Source: Arthrobacter citreus
GTDB taxonomy: Bacteria; Actinomycetota; Actinomycetes; Actinomycetales; Micrococcaceae
Assembly (NCBI RefSeq): GCF_038405225.1
Contig: NZ_CP151657.1
Span: 2,294,001 to 2,358,000 of the forward strand
DNA length: 64,000 nucleotides
Direction of reading: 5' to 3'
The position numbers and the translations under genes were made by a program. Positions 41,760-49,728 of this stretch are shown one piece after another. Position 1 is the first letter of the stretch, and each line of letters starts with the position of its first letter. The notes under the pieces are model-generated. The model worked only from the letters and a program-made list of their open reading frames with translations. It had not been told where the DNA came from and did not search any database.

Positions 41760-43481
41760 TTAGACCGCTTCCAGCGAGTCCAGGTACCGGCGGCGGGCCG
41801 CTTCCTGCTTGATGCGGGCGCGCTCCCTGCGGGCCTTGGTGGGCCAGGCACAAATCAGCACCACGATGCAGGTCAGCAGCACCAGGCCGGCAATGGCGAT
41901 TCCGGCATCCATCCAGAACTGGGCCGGGAAGAGCCGAATCAGGGTGTCGTCCATCCGGAACGTCCAATTGCCGTTGGCAAAGAAAATCGTGTGCACCTGG
42001 GTGAAGAAACTCTCCCAGCCCAGGACAGCGGTGACGATCAGCGCGCCCACCAGCACCAGGGTCAGCACCGCACCGGAGAAGAGCGCGCGGCGGATTCCGC
42101 CGGGGCTGCGCTTGGCCAGATAAATGCAGGCGAGCAGGCTCAGGAAGGCCATCACCAGCGCGGACACAAAGGCTATGGTCAGCACGGTCTTCACGTCAGC
42201 CATGTGGCTGACTTCGCTCTCCAGATACAGCGGCTCGCCCCCGGCTGTGACCAGGTCGCCCAAATAGCGGGAACCGGAGAAGTTGAGCAGGTAGTCCACT
42301 GCGTAGGAGCCGTACGTCATGCGGTCATCGGTGGAGAAGCCGTACCCGTCCGAGGGGAACCCCGGGCGGTGATACTCCACCCAGAGGAACACCGGAGTGG
42401 CGACGGCCCGGATGGCCGCCGCGAGCAGCATGACCGGGAAGAACACCGCAATCATCACCTGCAGGATGCGCGCCAGGATGGGTTTAGCCGTCCCTGCCCG
42501 CTCGCGTTCCTCGGCCCGGCGGCGGGCTTCCTCCTCGGAAATTTCATCATCGGCAGCCGGGTTGGCGCCTTCCTTGCCGGAAAGCGCGCCCGCGGACTTG
42601 GCGTCCGCGGACTTCGTGCCGGCGGAGTGTGCGCCGGCAGCGGCCGACGGCGCAGCCTTGGCGGAAGTGTCGATCAGAGCGGTTGCGGGTGCGTCCGCGG
42701 AACCGGACCCGGCAGCGCTGGAACCGGTTGCCCCGGACCCGGCAGCACCGGAAACAGCGGCACCGGAAACAGCACCGGCGCCGGCCGCGGCAGCGGGAGG
42801 TGACGCATCCGTGGCTGATGTTCCGGTGCCCGGCGCAGCTGCGGCAGCGGTTTCAGCAGGAGTGTTGGCAGCCGAAGGAGTCTCAGCAGCTGCAGTTTTT
42901 TGTGCAGCGGCGGACTTCCCTGCCGGCGCTGCGGCCGCGGAGGCGTGAAGGCCGGCCGGCATGTCAGCGTTGATGTCCCCGGCTGCCTTCTGCTCAGCTT
43001 CCGAGAGTTCCCCGTAGCCGCTCAGGTCGGGCAGCGTGCTGGCGCGCCGCATCGGCAGGCTGCTTCGCTGGGCCAGGGAGGGATGGCCGCCCGGCACCAC
43101 GTCAGTGTCGGCACCTGCCGCATTGCCAGTGGCAGCAGTATCTGTCCGAAGGGCTGCGGTTTCGGCGGGTGTTCCCGCAGCGTCAGCGAAGGCTGCATCC
43201 CAGTCGTCGTGACCGAGGCCGTCATCGCTGGCGGGGGAATCAGCTGCAGCGCCGGTGTCCGCTGCGGTGCTGCCCGATCCTTCAACCGCGGCAGATGCGG
43301 GGAGCTTTTCCTGGGCCCCGGTGCCGGTTGCATGGTCTCCGCTGACGATGGTCTCGCTGGCATCGCTGAGGGCGTCACCGGCGCCGGTTTCGGTCCGGTC
43401 CCGCCCGGTCTCGGCGGGGCCTCCGGTCGTCGGTAATTGCTGGGGGGTGTCGTCCTGGCTTGCCACTACTTCCTCTTTCAC
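41760..43481 (-). CDS. DUF1461/TIGR01906 integral membrane protein with long Ala-rich N-terminus
   Basis: 573 aa. Residues 1 to about 325 are low-complexity Ala/Ser/Thr/Gly/Asp sequence ending in an acidic then basic helix (EISEEEARRRAEERERA). The rest has four hydrophobic segments (about 345-370, 430-455, 470-490, 525-545) and the TIGR01906 features SEVSHMADV (His426), FTQVHTIFFANGNWTF (His497) and LIRLFPAQFWMDA. DUF1461 includes, to my recollection, the lipoprotein intramolecular transacylase Lit, which uses two His residues at a similar spacing. Whether this protein acts on lipoproteins is inference. The N-terminal extension is far longer than the family core and presumably cytosolic and disordered. 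Confidence 0.8.
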   Translation of the reverse strand: MKEEVVASQDDTPQQLPTTGGPAETGRDRTETGAGDALSDASETIVSGDHATGTGAQEKLPASAAVEGSGSTAADTGAAADSPASDDGLGHDDWDAAFADAAGTPAETAALRTDTAATGNAAGADTDVVPGGHPSLAQRSSLPMRRASTLPDLSGYGELSEAEQKAAGDINADMPAGLHASAAAAPAGKSAAAQKTAAAETPSAANTPAETAAAAAPGTGTSATDASPPAAAAGAGAVSGAAVSGAAGSGATGSSAAGSGSADAPATALIDTSAKAAPSAAAGAHSAGTKSADAKSAGALSGKEGANPAADDEISEEEARRRAEERERAGTAKPILARILQVMIAVFFPVMLLAAAIRAVATPVFLWVEYHRPGFPSDGYGFSTDDRMTYGSYAVDYLLNFSGSRYLGDLVTAGGEPLYLESEVSHMADVKTVLTIAFVSALVMAFLSLLACIYLAKRSPGGIRRALFSGAVLTLVLVGALIVTAVLGWESFFTQVHTIFFANGNWTFRMDDTLIRLFPAQFWMDAGIAIAGLVLLTCIVVLICAWPTKARRERARIKQEAARRRYLDSLEAV

Positions 43482-43642
43482 TTCCCTGGCCTGTCATTCG
43501 CGGCCTTTTTGCGGATTCCGGTGGGCTTTCGGGCTCCATCCTCCTTCGACCCTACCGGGCGAGCGCAGCGGGAATCGGCAGCCACCCCGCATCAGCCGCA
43601 GAGTTCCCGTAACTGTTATCTTCCCCCGGCACGCTTGACCGC

Positions 43643-44638
43643 TCATGCGGTCCGCAGGACATCCCCACTGTCGCGCCGTGACAGGTCTCCGCGGTGTCCG
43701 GCCCGGTACGCGCGGCTCCCCAGGACCAGGGTATAGGTCCAGTACGCGGCGAAGAGGGCCAGTCCAATGCCCAGCCGCAGCCAGAACGGCAGCGGCGAGG
43801 GGGTCACAAACCCCTCCACCAGCCCGGACAGGAACATCACGATCACCAGTCCCAGGGCCACGGTGAACAGCGACCGCCCCTCGGCGGCGACAGCGGCGCC
43901 CCGTGTTCGCCGGCCGGGCGCAACCCAGGCCCAGAAGATCCGCAGCCCGGCGGCCACCGCAATGAACACGGCGGTCAATTCCATGAGGCCGTGCGGCAGG
44001 ATATAGGCGAAGAAGGTGTCCAGCTCGCCGTAAGCGGCCATGGTGCCGCCTGCGATCCCCACGCCCATGGCGTTCTGGTACAGGACGAACGGCCCCCAGA
44101 TGCCAGTGATCCCGAAGGCAACTGACTGCAGGGCAATCCATGCGTTGTTGGTCCAGACCTGTCCGGCGAAGGACGCGGCGGGGTTCTCGGAGTAGTAGGC
44201 AACAAAGTCCTGCTCCACATACCGCTGGATTTCCGCGTCCGAGCCCATGGCAGCGGAGATGACGGCGGGCGTTGATGCGGCCCATGCTCCCACCAGCCAG
44301 GCCATGAGGATAAAGGCCGCCCCCACGGCCAGCGTAAGCCAGCGGACCCGGTAGAAGCCGGCCGGGAGCGCGTAAACGAAGAAGTTCACCAGATCCTCGA
44401 GGAAGTTCGAGCGTGCGCCCGTGAAACGGGTCCTGGCGCGGGACAGCCGCATGGACAGGGCCGCGGACAGGGCTCCCTCGGGAGCCACGGAGCGGATGGT
44501 GGACAGATGGGACGAGGTGCGCCGGTACAGGCGCAGCAGTTCATCGGCTTCCTCCCCGCTGAGCCGGCGGCGCGCGGAGAGTTCATCCAGCCGCTGCCAG
44601 TCCGGGGAGTGCACTGCACTGAAGGCATCCATATCCAC
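43643..44638 (-). CDS. Stage II sporulation protein M family membrane protein
   Basis: 331 aa from GTG at 44638, with TAGGGT exactly 6 nt upstream (44645-44650), a leaderless arrangement. The N-terminal 90 residues are soluble and helical (LDELSARRRLSGEEADELLRLYRR), then about five membrane helices with the SpoIIM signature NNAWIALQSVAFG, NAMGVGIAGG and LPHGLMELTAVFIA. In non-sporulating actinobacteria the gene pairs with RDD and MoxR/DUF58 genes; here it is divergent from an RDD gene while the MoxR trio lies 10 kb away. Function unknown, probably membrane complex or envelope biogenesis. Confidence 0.9.
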   Translation of the reverse strand: MDMDAFSAVHSPDWQRLDELSARRRLSGEEADELLRLYRRTSSHLSTIRSVAPEGALSAALSMRLSRARTRFTGARSNFLEDLVNFFVYALPAGFYRVRWLTLAVGAAFILMAWLVGAWAASTPAVISAAMGSDAEIQRYVEQDFVAYYSENPAASFAGQVWTNNAWIALQSVAFGITGIWGPFVLYQNAMGVGIAGGTMAAYGELDTFFAYILPHGLMELTAVFIAVAAGLRIFWAWVAPGRRTRGAAVAAEGRSLFTVALGLVIVMFLSGLVEGFVTPSPLPFWLRLGIGLALFAAYWTYTLVLGSRAYRAGHRGDLSRRDSGDVLRTA

Positions 44639-44702
44639 GGTTACACCCTAACGCTGGGTACAGTGGAGTTCCCACCACGAATTGCCGCCGGGAGGAGCAC
44701 GC

Positions 44703-45506
44703 GTGAGTTCCATCGTCACCGGGGAGGCCGTTGTCCTGGAGCTGCGCCCGGCGTCCTTTGCCGCACGGGCCCTCAGTTCCCTGATCGACGTCGTCACCCA
44801 GCTTGTGGTGCTTCTTGGGCTGCTGGTGCTTTTCGGACGGACGCTGGGACAAACCGTGGATCCTGCTCTCGGCGCAGCCCTCATCTTGACGACCGTTGTC
44901 CTGGTCATGGTGGCAGCGCCCGTGGCGGTGGAGACACTGACCCGGGGCAAGTCGCTGGGGCGCCTGGCCATGGGCCTGCGGATAGTGCGCGACGACGGCG
45001 GTGCAGTGCGCTTCCGCCACTGCCTGATCCGCGGCATGGCTGCGATCCTCGAGATCTATCTGTCTGCCGGCTCCGTGGCGTTCATGGTGGCGATGTTCAA
45101 TGAGCGGTCCAAGCGCCTCGGCGACATCATGGCCGGAACCTATGCCCTGCGGGAACGGATCTCCGCTCCCGCATCCCCGCAGGTTGAGGTCCCGCCGATG
45201 CTCGTGGGATGGGTGCGGCTGGCCGACTTGGGCCGGCTTCCGGATGCCCTGTCCCGCCGGGTCTCACGGTTCCTGACCCAAAGTGCCCGGCTGTCGCCGC
45301 AGTCGCGCAGCGCGCTGGCCGCGGGGCTGGCCACTGAAGTCTCGGCTTTCGTGTCACCGCAGCCGCCGGCCGGGACCTTCCCCGAGGACTTCCTCCGCGC
45401 CGTCATGGCCGAGCGCCGGACCCGGGATTTTGTTTCGCTGACCCGGCAGCGCGAACGCACCGAGCTGATGGGCCAGCGCCTGCACCGGCTTCCGTTCAGC
45501 CGTTAA
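44703..45506 (+). CDS. RDD family membrane protein
   Basis: 267 aa from GTG at 44703, preceded by GGGAGGAG at good spacing. The RDD domain (about 15-145) has the eponymous Arg in SFAARALSSLIDVV and two to three membrane helices, with GKSLGRLAMGLRIV and RSKRLGDIMAGTYAL. The C-terminal about 110 residues are soluble and basic (RTRDFVSLTRQRERTELM), longer than the minimal RDD. It is divergent from SpoIIM with 64 bp between starts, suggesting joint control and possibly a transport or stress-related membrane complex. Confidence 0.9.
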   Translation: MSSIVTGEAVVLELRPASFAARALSSLIDVVTQLVVLLGLLVLFGRTLGQTVDPALGAALILTTVVLVMVAAPVAVETLTRGKSLGRLAMGLRIVRDDGGAVRFRHCLIRGMAAILEIYLSAGSVAFMVAMFNERSKRLGDIMAGTYALRERISAPASPQVEVPPMLVGWVRLADLGRLPDALSRRVSRFLTQSARLSPQSRSALAAGLATEVSAFVSPQPPAGTFPEDFLRAVMAERRTRDFVSLTRQRERTELMGQRLHRLPFSR

Positions 45507-45519
45507 CCGGCATCTCGCG

Positions 45520-46773
45520 CTACTGCTTGGGCTGGCTGACCCACTCCGCCCACGGCAGGTTCCAGTCGCCAAAGCCATCCCACACAAACATCGGTCCATA
45601 GCCGGTGTTCAGCACCTGAACGACGTCGCCCGCATCGAAGTTGTCGTAAATGTACTTGGCGCCCTCGGGGCTCATGCCGATGCAGCCGTGGGAAACGTTC
45701 GCCACGCCCAGCACCGGCTGGGCCGACGGCAGGGCCTCGTGGATAAACGCGCCGCCGTTGGAAATGCGGGAGGCGTTCTTGGCGGTCACCGGCTCGTAAT
45801 AGTGCTCGTCCCCGGGCTTCAGCCCCAGCGATTCGGCCTTGAAGGGGATGGTCTGATGCTGGTCCATGATGACGTGGTAGCCAATGGTGGACGGCCAGTC
45901 CTGGGTGCCCAGCGTCACCGGGAAGGTCCGGGTCAGCACGCCGTCAATGTAGACGCGCATCATCTTGTCCGCGTTGTCGACAACGGCAAGGCGGGTGTTG
46001 TGGGTGGTGAAGCTCGCGGTTTCGTTGAAGTTGCCGATCATTCCGTTGCCGAAGTCGACGCCGAAGAGGGCCATGTCCACGGTGATGGTGCTTTGCGGCG
46101 CCCAAAACTCCTCGGCCCGGTACCGGACCTGGGTGTCGCTGATCCAGTAGAACGCCCCCACCTGACCCGACGTGGACGTGATCTTGATGGACGCTTCCAC
46201 TTCAGCCTTGTTCAGCACCGGCTCGCTGAACCGCAGCTCGATCGGCTGCCCGATGCCCACCGTGGTCCCGGAGGCCGGATACATGACGGCGTTGGCCTCA
46301 TTCGCCGGAGTGACCGTGGTGAACTTCCGGGTTTCGGTGCTGGTTTCGCCGTTGGCGTCGGCCAGCGTGTACGTCAGTTTGTACGGCGTGTTGAAAGCCA
46401 GCGGAGCCGTGGCGGTCCACACGGTATTCCCGGCACTGAGCTCGCCGGGAACCGGCTCGCCGCCGGCCTCGGGCACCAGCTTCGCGTCCTTTACCGTCCC
46501 GTCCTGCACCGTGATGACCGGAGCGGTGACAGGGTTCACCTCGACGGCGTCAGCCTCGGGAGTGACCACGGCAAGGGGCTCGGGGACGGCGGGTTTTGAT
46601 GGCGTGGGCTTCCCGGAGTTTGACGGCGAGACTGAGGACCCCGTGCCTGAGGAGTTGGTGTCCTCAACGGCAAAGGAGCACGACGTGAGCGAAGCTCCGC
46701 CGCCCAGAAGGACGCATCCAGCCAGCACGGAGCTGATCATCCAGCTCTTTCGCCTTTTCATACCCTGTGCCAT
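45520..46773 (-). CDS. L,D-transpeptidase lipoprotein (YkuD, Ig-like domains)
   Basis: 417 aa from ATG at 46773 (ATG 46761 also possible). The signal peptide ends in a lipobox-like LTSCSF (Cys32), indicating a lipoprotein. Two Ig-like domains (about 60-165 and 165-265) precede a YkuD catalytic domain with HVIMDQHQTIPFK, FIHEALPSAQPVLG and the active-site motif SHGCIGMSP. It forms 3-3 peptidoglycan cross-links, as do mycobacterial Ldt proteins of the same domain order. It is 138 bp downstream of ahcY with a hairpin between, and converges with the RDD gene. Confidence 0.94.
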   Translation of the reverse strand: MAQGMKRRKSWMISSVLAGCVLLGGGASLTSCSFAVEDTNSSGTGSSVSPSNSGKPTPSKPAVPEPLAVVTPEADAVEVNPVTAPVITVQDGTVKDAKLVPEAGGEPVPGELSAGNTVWTATAPLAFNTPYKLTYTLADANGETSTETRKFTTVTPANEANAVMYPASGTTVGIGQPIELRFSEPVLNKAEVEASIKITSTSGQVGAFYWISDTQVRYRAEEFWAPQSTITVDMALFGVDFGNGMIGNFNETASFTTHNTRLAVVDNADKMMRVYIDGVLTRTFPVTLGTQDWPSTIGYHVIMDQHQTIPFKAESLGLKPGDEHYYEPVTAKNASRISNGGAFIHEALPSAQPVLGVANVSHGCIGMSPEGAKYIYDNFDAGDVVQVLNTGYGPMFVWDGFGDWNLPWAEWVSQPKQ

Positions 46774-46866
46774 AACTGCTTACCAAAACTTCCCGGTGCT
46801 CTCGACAGATGGAGCAACCATGCCCCCCGCGACATTTTACGGCATGCCGGTGCAGGCTCCGGACCT

Positions 46867-46897
46867 GCGGGCACCGGGACCCAGCAGCGGTGCCCGC
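46867..46897 (-). terminator. Hairpin after ahcY
   Basis: GCGGGCACC (46867-46875) pairs perfectly with 46889-46897 over a 13-nt loop, 15 bp past the ahcY stop. There is no T-tract, so termination would be weak or factor-assisted. Confidence 0.45.
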
Positions 46898-46911
46898 GCC
46901 TGTCCCGGCCC

Positions 46912-48390
46912 CTAGTAGCGGTAGTGCTCCGGTTTGAACGGTCCGGCGACGTCAACGCCCAGGTATTCGGCCTGGCTCTTGGTGAGTTCGGTCAGTTCGA
47001 CGCCGAGGGCCGCCAGGTGCAGGCGGGCCACCTTCTCGTCCAGGACCTTGGGCAGCACGTACACCTGGTTGGCGTAGCCGCCGTCCTCCACCGGTGTGCC
47101 GTGCTTGGTGAACAGCTCGATCTGCGCGATGGTCTGGTTCGCGAAGGAGTTGGACATGACAAACGAGGGGTGCCCGGTGGCGTTGCCCAGGTTCAGCAGC
47201 CGACCCTCGGACAGCACAATGATGCTGCGCTGTTCCGCAGTTCCCTCGTCGAAGATCCATTCGTGCACCTGGGGCTTGATCTCGACCTTGCGGATTCCCG
47301 GAACCTTCGCGAGTCCGGCCATGTCGATTTCGTTGTCGAAATGCCCGACGTTGCCCACGATCGCCTGGTGCTTCATCCGGGCCATGTGCCCGGCCATGAT
47401 GATGTCCTTGTTGCCCGTGGTGGTGATGAACAGGTCACCCTGTCCGAGCACTGATTCCAGCCTCGCCACCTGGTAGCCGTCCATGGCCGCCTGCAGGGCG
47501 CAAATGGGATCGATTTCGGTGACGATCACCCGGGCACCCTGGCCGCGGAGCGCTTCCGCCGCACCCTTGCCGACGTCGCCGTAGCCGCAGACCACTGCCA
47601 CCTTGCCGCCGATCAGCGTGTCGGTGGCGCGGTTCAGGCCGTCGGGCAGGGAATGCCGGATGCCGTACCTGTTGTCGAACTTTGACTTCGTGACTGAATC
47701 ATTGACATTGATGGCCGGGAAGAGCAGCGTCCCCTCGGCCGCGAGCTGGTACAGCCGCAGGACACCGGTGGTCGTTTCCTCGGTGACGCCGCGGATACCC
47801 TTGGCAATTTCAGTCCATTTGCCCGGGTTTTCCGCCAGGGAGCGGCGCAGCACGTCCAGGATGACGGTGTATTCGTGGGAGTACCCCGCGTCTCCCTCCT
47901 CCGGGTTCTCCGGGACGGCGCCGGCAGCCTCAAACTCGACGCCATGGTGCAGCAGCATGGTCGCGTCGCCGCCGTCGTCGAGAATCATGTTCGGGCCGCC
48001 GGAGCCTTCAGGCCAGGAAAGGATCTGCTCCGCGGTCCACCAGTACTCCTCGAGGGACTCGTTCTTCCAGGCGAACACCGGGACGCCGGCCGGCTCCGCG
48101 GGTGTTCCCTTCCCCACGACGACGGCGGCCGCGGCCTCGTCCTGCGTGGAAAAGATGTTGCAGGAGGCCCAGCGGACCTCGGCGCCAAGGGCCGTGAGGG
48201 TTTCGATCAGGACGGCCGTTTGCACGGTCATATGCAGGGATCCGGCGATGCGGGCGCCCTTGAGCGGCTGGCTGGGGCCGTATTCGCGGCGCAGGGCCAT
48301 CAGGCCGGGCATCTCGTGCTCCGCCAGGCGGATCTGGTGGCGTCCGGCCTCGGCCAGGGACAGGTCTGCAACCTTGAAATCGAAACTCAC
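46912..48390 (-). CDS. ahcY: Adenosylhomocysteinase (SAH hydrolase)
   Basis: 492 aa, GTG start with GAGGAG upstream. It splits S-adenosylhomocysteine into adenosine and homocysteine, relieving product inhibition of SAM methylases. Motifs: [43 protein letters not shown] (the Lys/Asp pair), NAD loop [18 protein letters not shown], and the C-terminal KPEHYRY that completes the cofactor site. The insertion typical of bacterial/plant-type enzymes ([19 protein letters not shown]) is present. It lies 8 bp after the Trm112-like gene. Confidence 0.98.
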   Translation of the reverse strand: MSFDFKVADLSLAEAGRHQIRLAEHEMPGLMALRREYGPSQPLKGARIAGSLHMTVQTAVLIETLTALGAEVRWASCNIFSTQDEAAAAVVVGKGTPAEPAGVPVFAWKNESLEEYWWTAEQILSWPEGSGGPNMILDDGGDATMLLHHGVEFEAAGAVPENPEEGDAGYSHEYTVILDVLRRSLAENPGKWTEIAKGIRGVTEETTTGVLRLYQLAAEGTLLFPAINVNDSVTKSKFDNRYGIRHSLPDGLNRATDTLIGGKVAVVCGYGDVGKGAAEALRGQGARVIVTEIDPICALQAAMDGYQVARLESVLGQGDLFITTTGNKDIIMAGHMARMKHQAIVGNVGHFDNEIDMAGLAKVPGIRKVEIKPQVHEWIFDEGTAEQRSIIVLSEGRLLNLGNATGHPSFVMSNSFANQTIAQIELFTKHGTPVEDGGYANQVYVLPKVLDEKVARLHLAALGVELTELTKSQAEYLGVDVAGPFKPEHYRY

Positions 48391-48398
48391 GGGGCTCC

Positions 48399-48605
48399 TC
48401 AGTTCGAAGTGGCGGAAACGGAGTCGGAAGCGGCTGCTGAAGCCGGGGGCAGCAGAACCGGGATGCCCTCTTCCAGGACGTAGCGCACGCGCCGGCCGCC
48501 GGCGTCGGGGGCGGTGGAAACCAGCTCGCCGTTAACTTCTTCCAGGGGTGATCCCGTTACGGGGCAGCGCAGGACCGACATCAGATCGGCTGTGAGTGTG
48601 GCCAT
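48399..48605 (-). CDS. Trm112/YcaR-like small protein (UPF0434)
   Basis: 68 aa from ATG at 48605 (AAGGAAG about 11 nt upstream). [23 protein letters not shown] and [12 protein letters not shown] match the Trm112p/UPF0434 fold. Only one Cys remains of the usual zinc pairs, which is common in actinobacterial members. Trm112 proteins activate methyltransferases, which would fit co-transcription with ahcY, 8 bp downstream. It follows DUF3499 by 94 bp; in mycobacteria a phosphomannomutase gene sits near this point and is absent here. Confidence 0.85.
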   Translation of the reverse strand: MATLTADLMSVLRCPVTGSPLEEVNGELVSTAPDAGGRRVRYVLEEGIPVLLPPASAAASDSVSATSN

Positions 48606-48699
48606 GGATTGCAGCACTTCCTTGGATACGTGGATGCCGTGCTCGGTAAACGCGGCGCAGGTCCCCAGACTATCCCTTTGGGTACCGGTTTCGCCCGGC

Positions 48700-49080
48700 T
48701 CAGACCTCTTCGCGGAGCACGCGAAGATGCGCGCGCCGGGTGCCGGGAATTTCAGCGGGGGGTTCAAGGGCGTGCTTGCCGGTCCGTTTGGGTGCTTCGA
48801 CTGCAGGGGCCTCGGCCGCTTCCCGCACGGCATCCACCAGGGCTGACAAATCGTCCCGGCTCGGAGTCCGGGGCTGGCCCGAGAGGTTCAGCCGGACCAC
48901 TTCCCAGCCCAGCGGAACGGTCAGCCGGGCCGCGTGCGCGCTGCACAAATCGTAACAATGGGGTTCGGCGTAGGTCGCCAGCGGCCCCAGCACGGCGGTG
49001 GAGTCGGCATAGACGTATGTCAGGGTGGCGACAGCCGCCTGTCGGCACGCTGATCTTGAGCACAGTCTTAAGGAATCCAC
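48700..49080 (-). CDS. DUF3499 family zinc-ribbon-like protein
   Basis: 126 aa, GTG start; TAAAGT lies 8 nt upstream (plus 49089-49094) and no Shine-Dalgarno is seen. Two Cys pairs, CSRSAC near the N-terminus and CYDLC at about 42-46, look like a zinc site within a compact domain (TATLTYVYAD-type strands, LTVPLGWEVVRL), then a basic disordered tail. The family is actinobacteria-specific and always near whiB2 and the zincin-like gene. Function unknown. Confidence 0.9.
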   Translation of the reverse strand: MDSLRLCSRSACRQAAVATLTYVYADSTAVLGPLATYAEPHCYDLCSAHAARLTVPLGWEVVRLNLSGQPRTPSRDDLSALVDAVREAAEAPAVEAPKRTGKHALEPPAEIPGTRRAHLRVLREEV

Positions 49081-49191
49081 GGAGGATCACTTTACCCGGC
49101 GCGGACGCCGGTGGCGGGCAGGCACGCCGGTGCGGGACGCACCTGAAAACAGTGCCCGCTCAGCAGCTTCAGAGGTTACAGTTCTTATATG
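49078..49191. promoter_or_regulatory. Divergent leaderless promoters of DUF3499 and the zincin-like gene
   Basis: ACTTTA at 49089-49094 (TAAAGT on the minus strand) lies 8 nt from the DUF3499 GTG. TACAGT at 49177-49182 lies 6 nt from the zincin-like ATG at 49189. Neither start has a good ribosome site. Confidence 0.45.
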
Positions 49192-49701
49192 TCCACCGGA
49201 CCAACTCTCAGGGTGAATCTCGGTCCCGACGACGGCTCCGGCCCGGCGTCGCCCGGAAGCGGGCTGCAGCGCCCGTTTCACCGGCGCCGCCGCAACCGGC
49301 ACGGGCGCGGGCTGCGCGGGGAACTCATTCCGGCCCATCTTGCGGGCTCACGGTCCCGTTCGGAGCGCTTTGACGCCTGGGTGCTGGAGTCGGCGCAGCG
49401 CTTGGAGCGGCTGTGGGGAGAGAACATCCAGACCTACCAGTTTGTGGTTCAGGACATTCCGCCGGGACTCGAGGAGCTGGCTGGATCGGGCGAACACCTT
49501 CCCTTCGGTGCCGGCACTCCCGCCGCCGGTCCGCGCCCCGCGGTGATCACCGTGTACCGGCATCCGGTGGAGGCTGCGGCCCGCGGCCTGGTGCCGGTCA
49601 GCGAACTGATTCACGACGTCGTGGTGGAACAGCTGGCAACCCTGATGGGGATGGATCCGGAAACCGTTGATCCCACGTACGGCCGCTTCCGGCCGCTGTA
49701 G
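49189..49701 (+). CDS. Zincin-like (metallopeptidase family) protein with degenerate active site
   Basis: 170 aa. An Arg/Gly-rich N-terminus (LQRPFHRRRRNRHGRGLRG) precedes a small alpha/beta domain (FDAWVLESAQRLERLW, FVVQDIPPG, ITVYRHPVEAAARGL). The family carries HExxH near the end; here the aligned stretch reads VEQLATLMGMDPETVD, keeping Glu but lacking both His, so metal-dependent proteolysis is unlikely. The start choice is supported by TACAGT-N6-ATG. Its position opposite DUF3499 and close to whiB2 is conserved in actinobacteria. Confidence 0.82.
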   Translation: MSTGPTLRVNLGPDDGSGPASPGSGLQRPFHRRRRNRHGRGLRGELIPAHLAGSRSRSERFDAWVLESAQRLERLWGENIQTYQFVVQDIPPGLEELAGSGEHLPFGAGTPAAGPRPAVITVYRHPVEAAARGLVPVSELIHDVVVEQLATLMGMDPETVDPTYGRFRPL

Positions 49702-49728
49702 AAGGGCACCGCCCGGTCCGCGAAGCGG

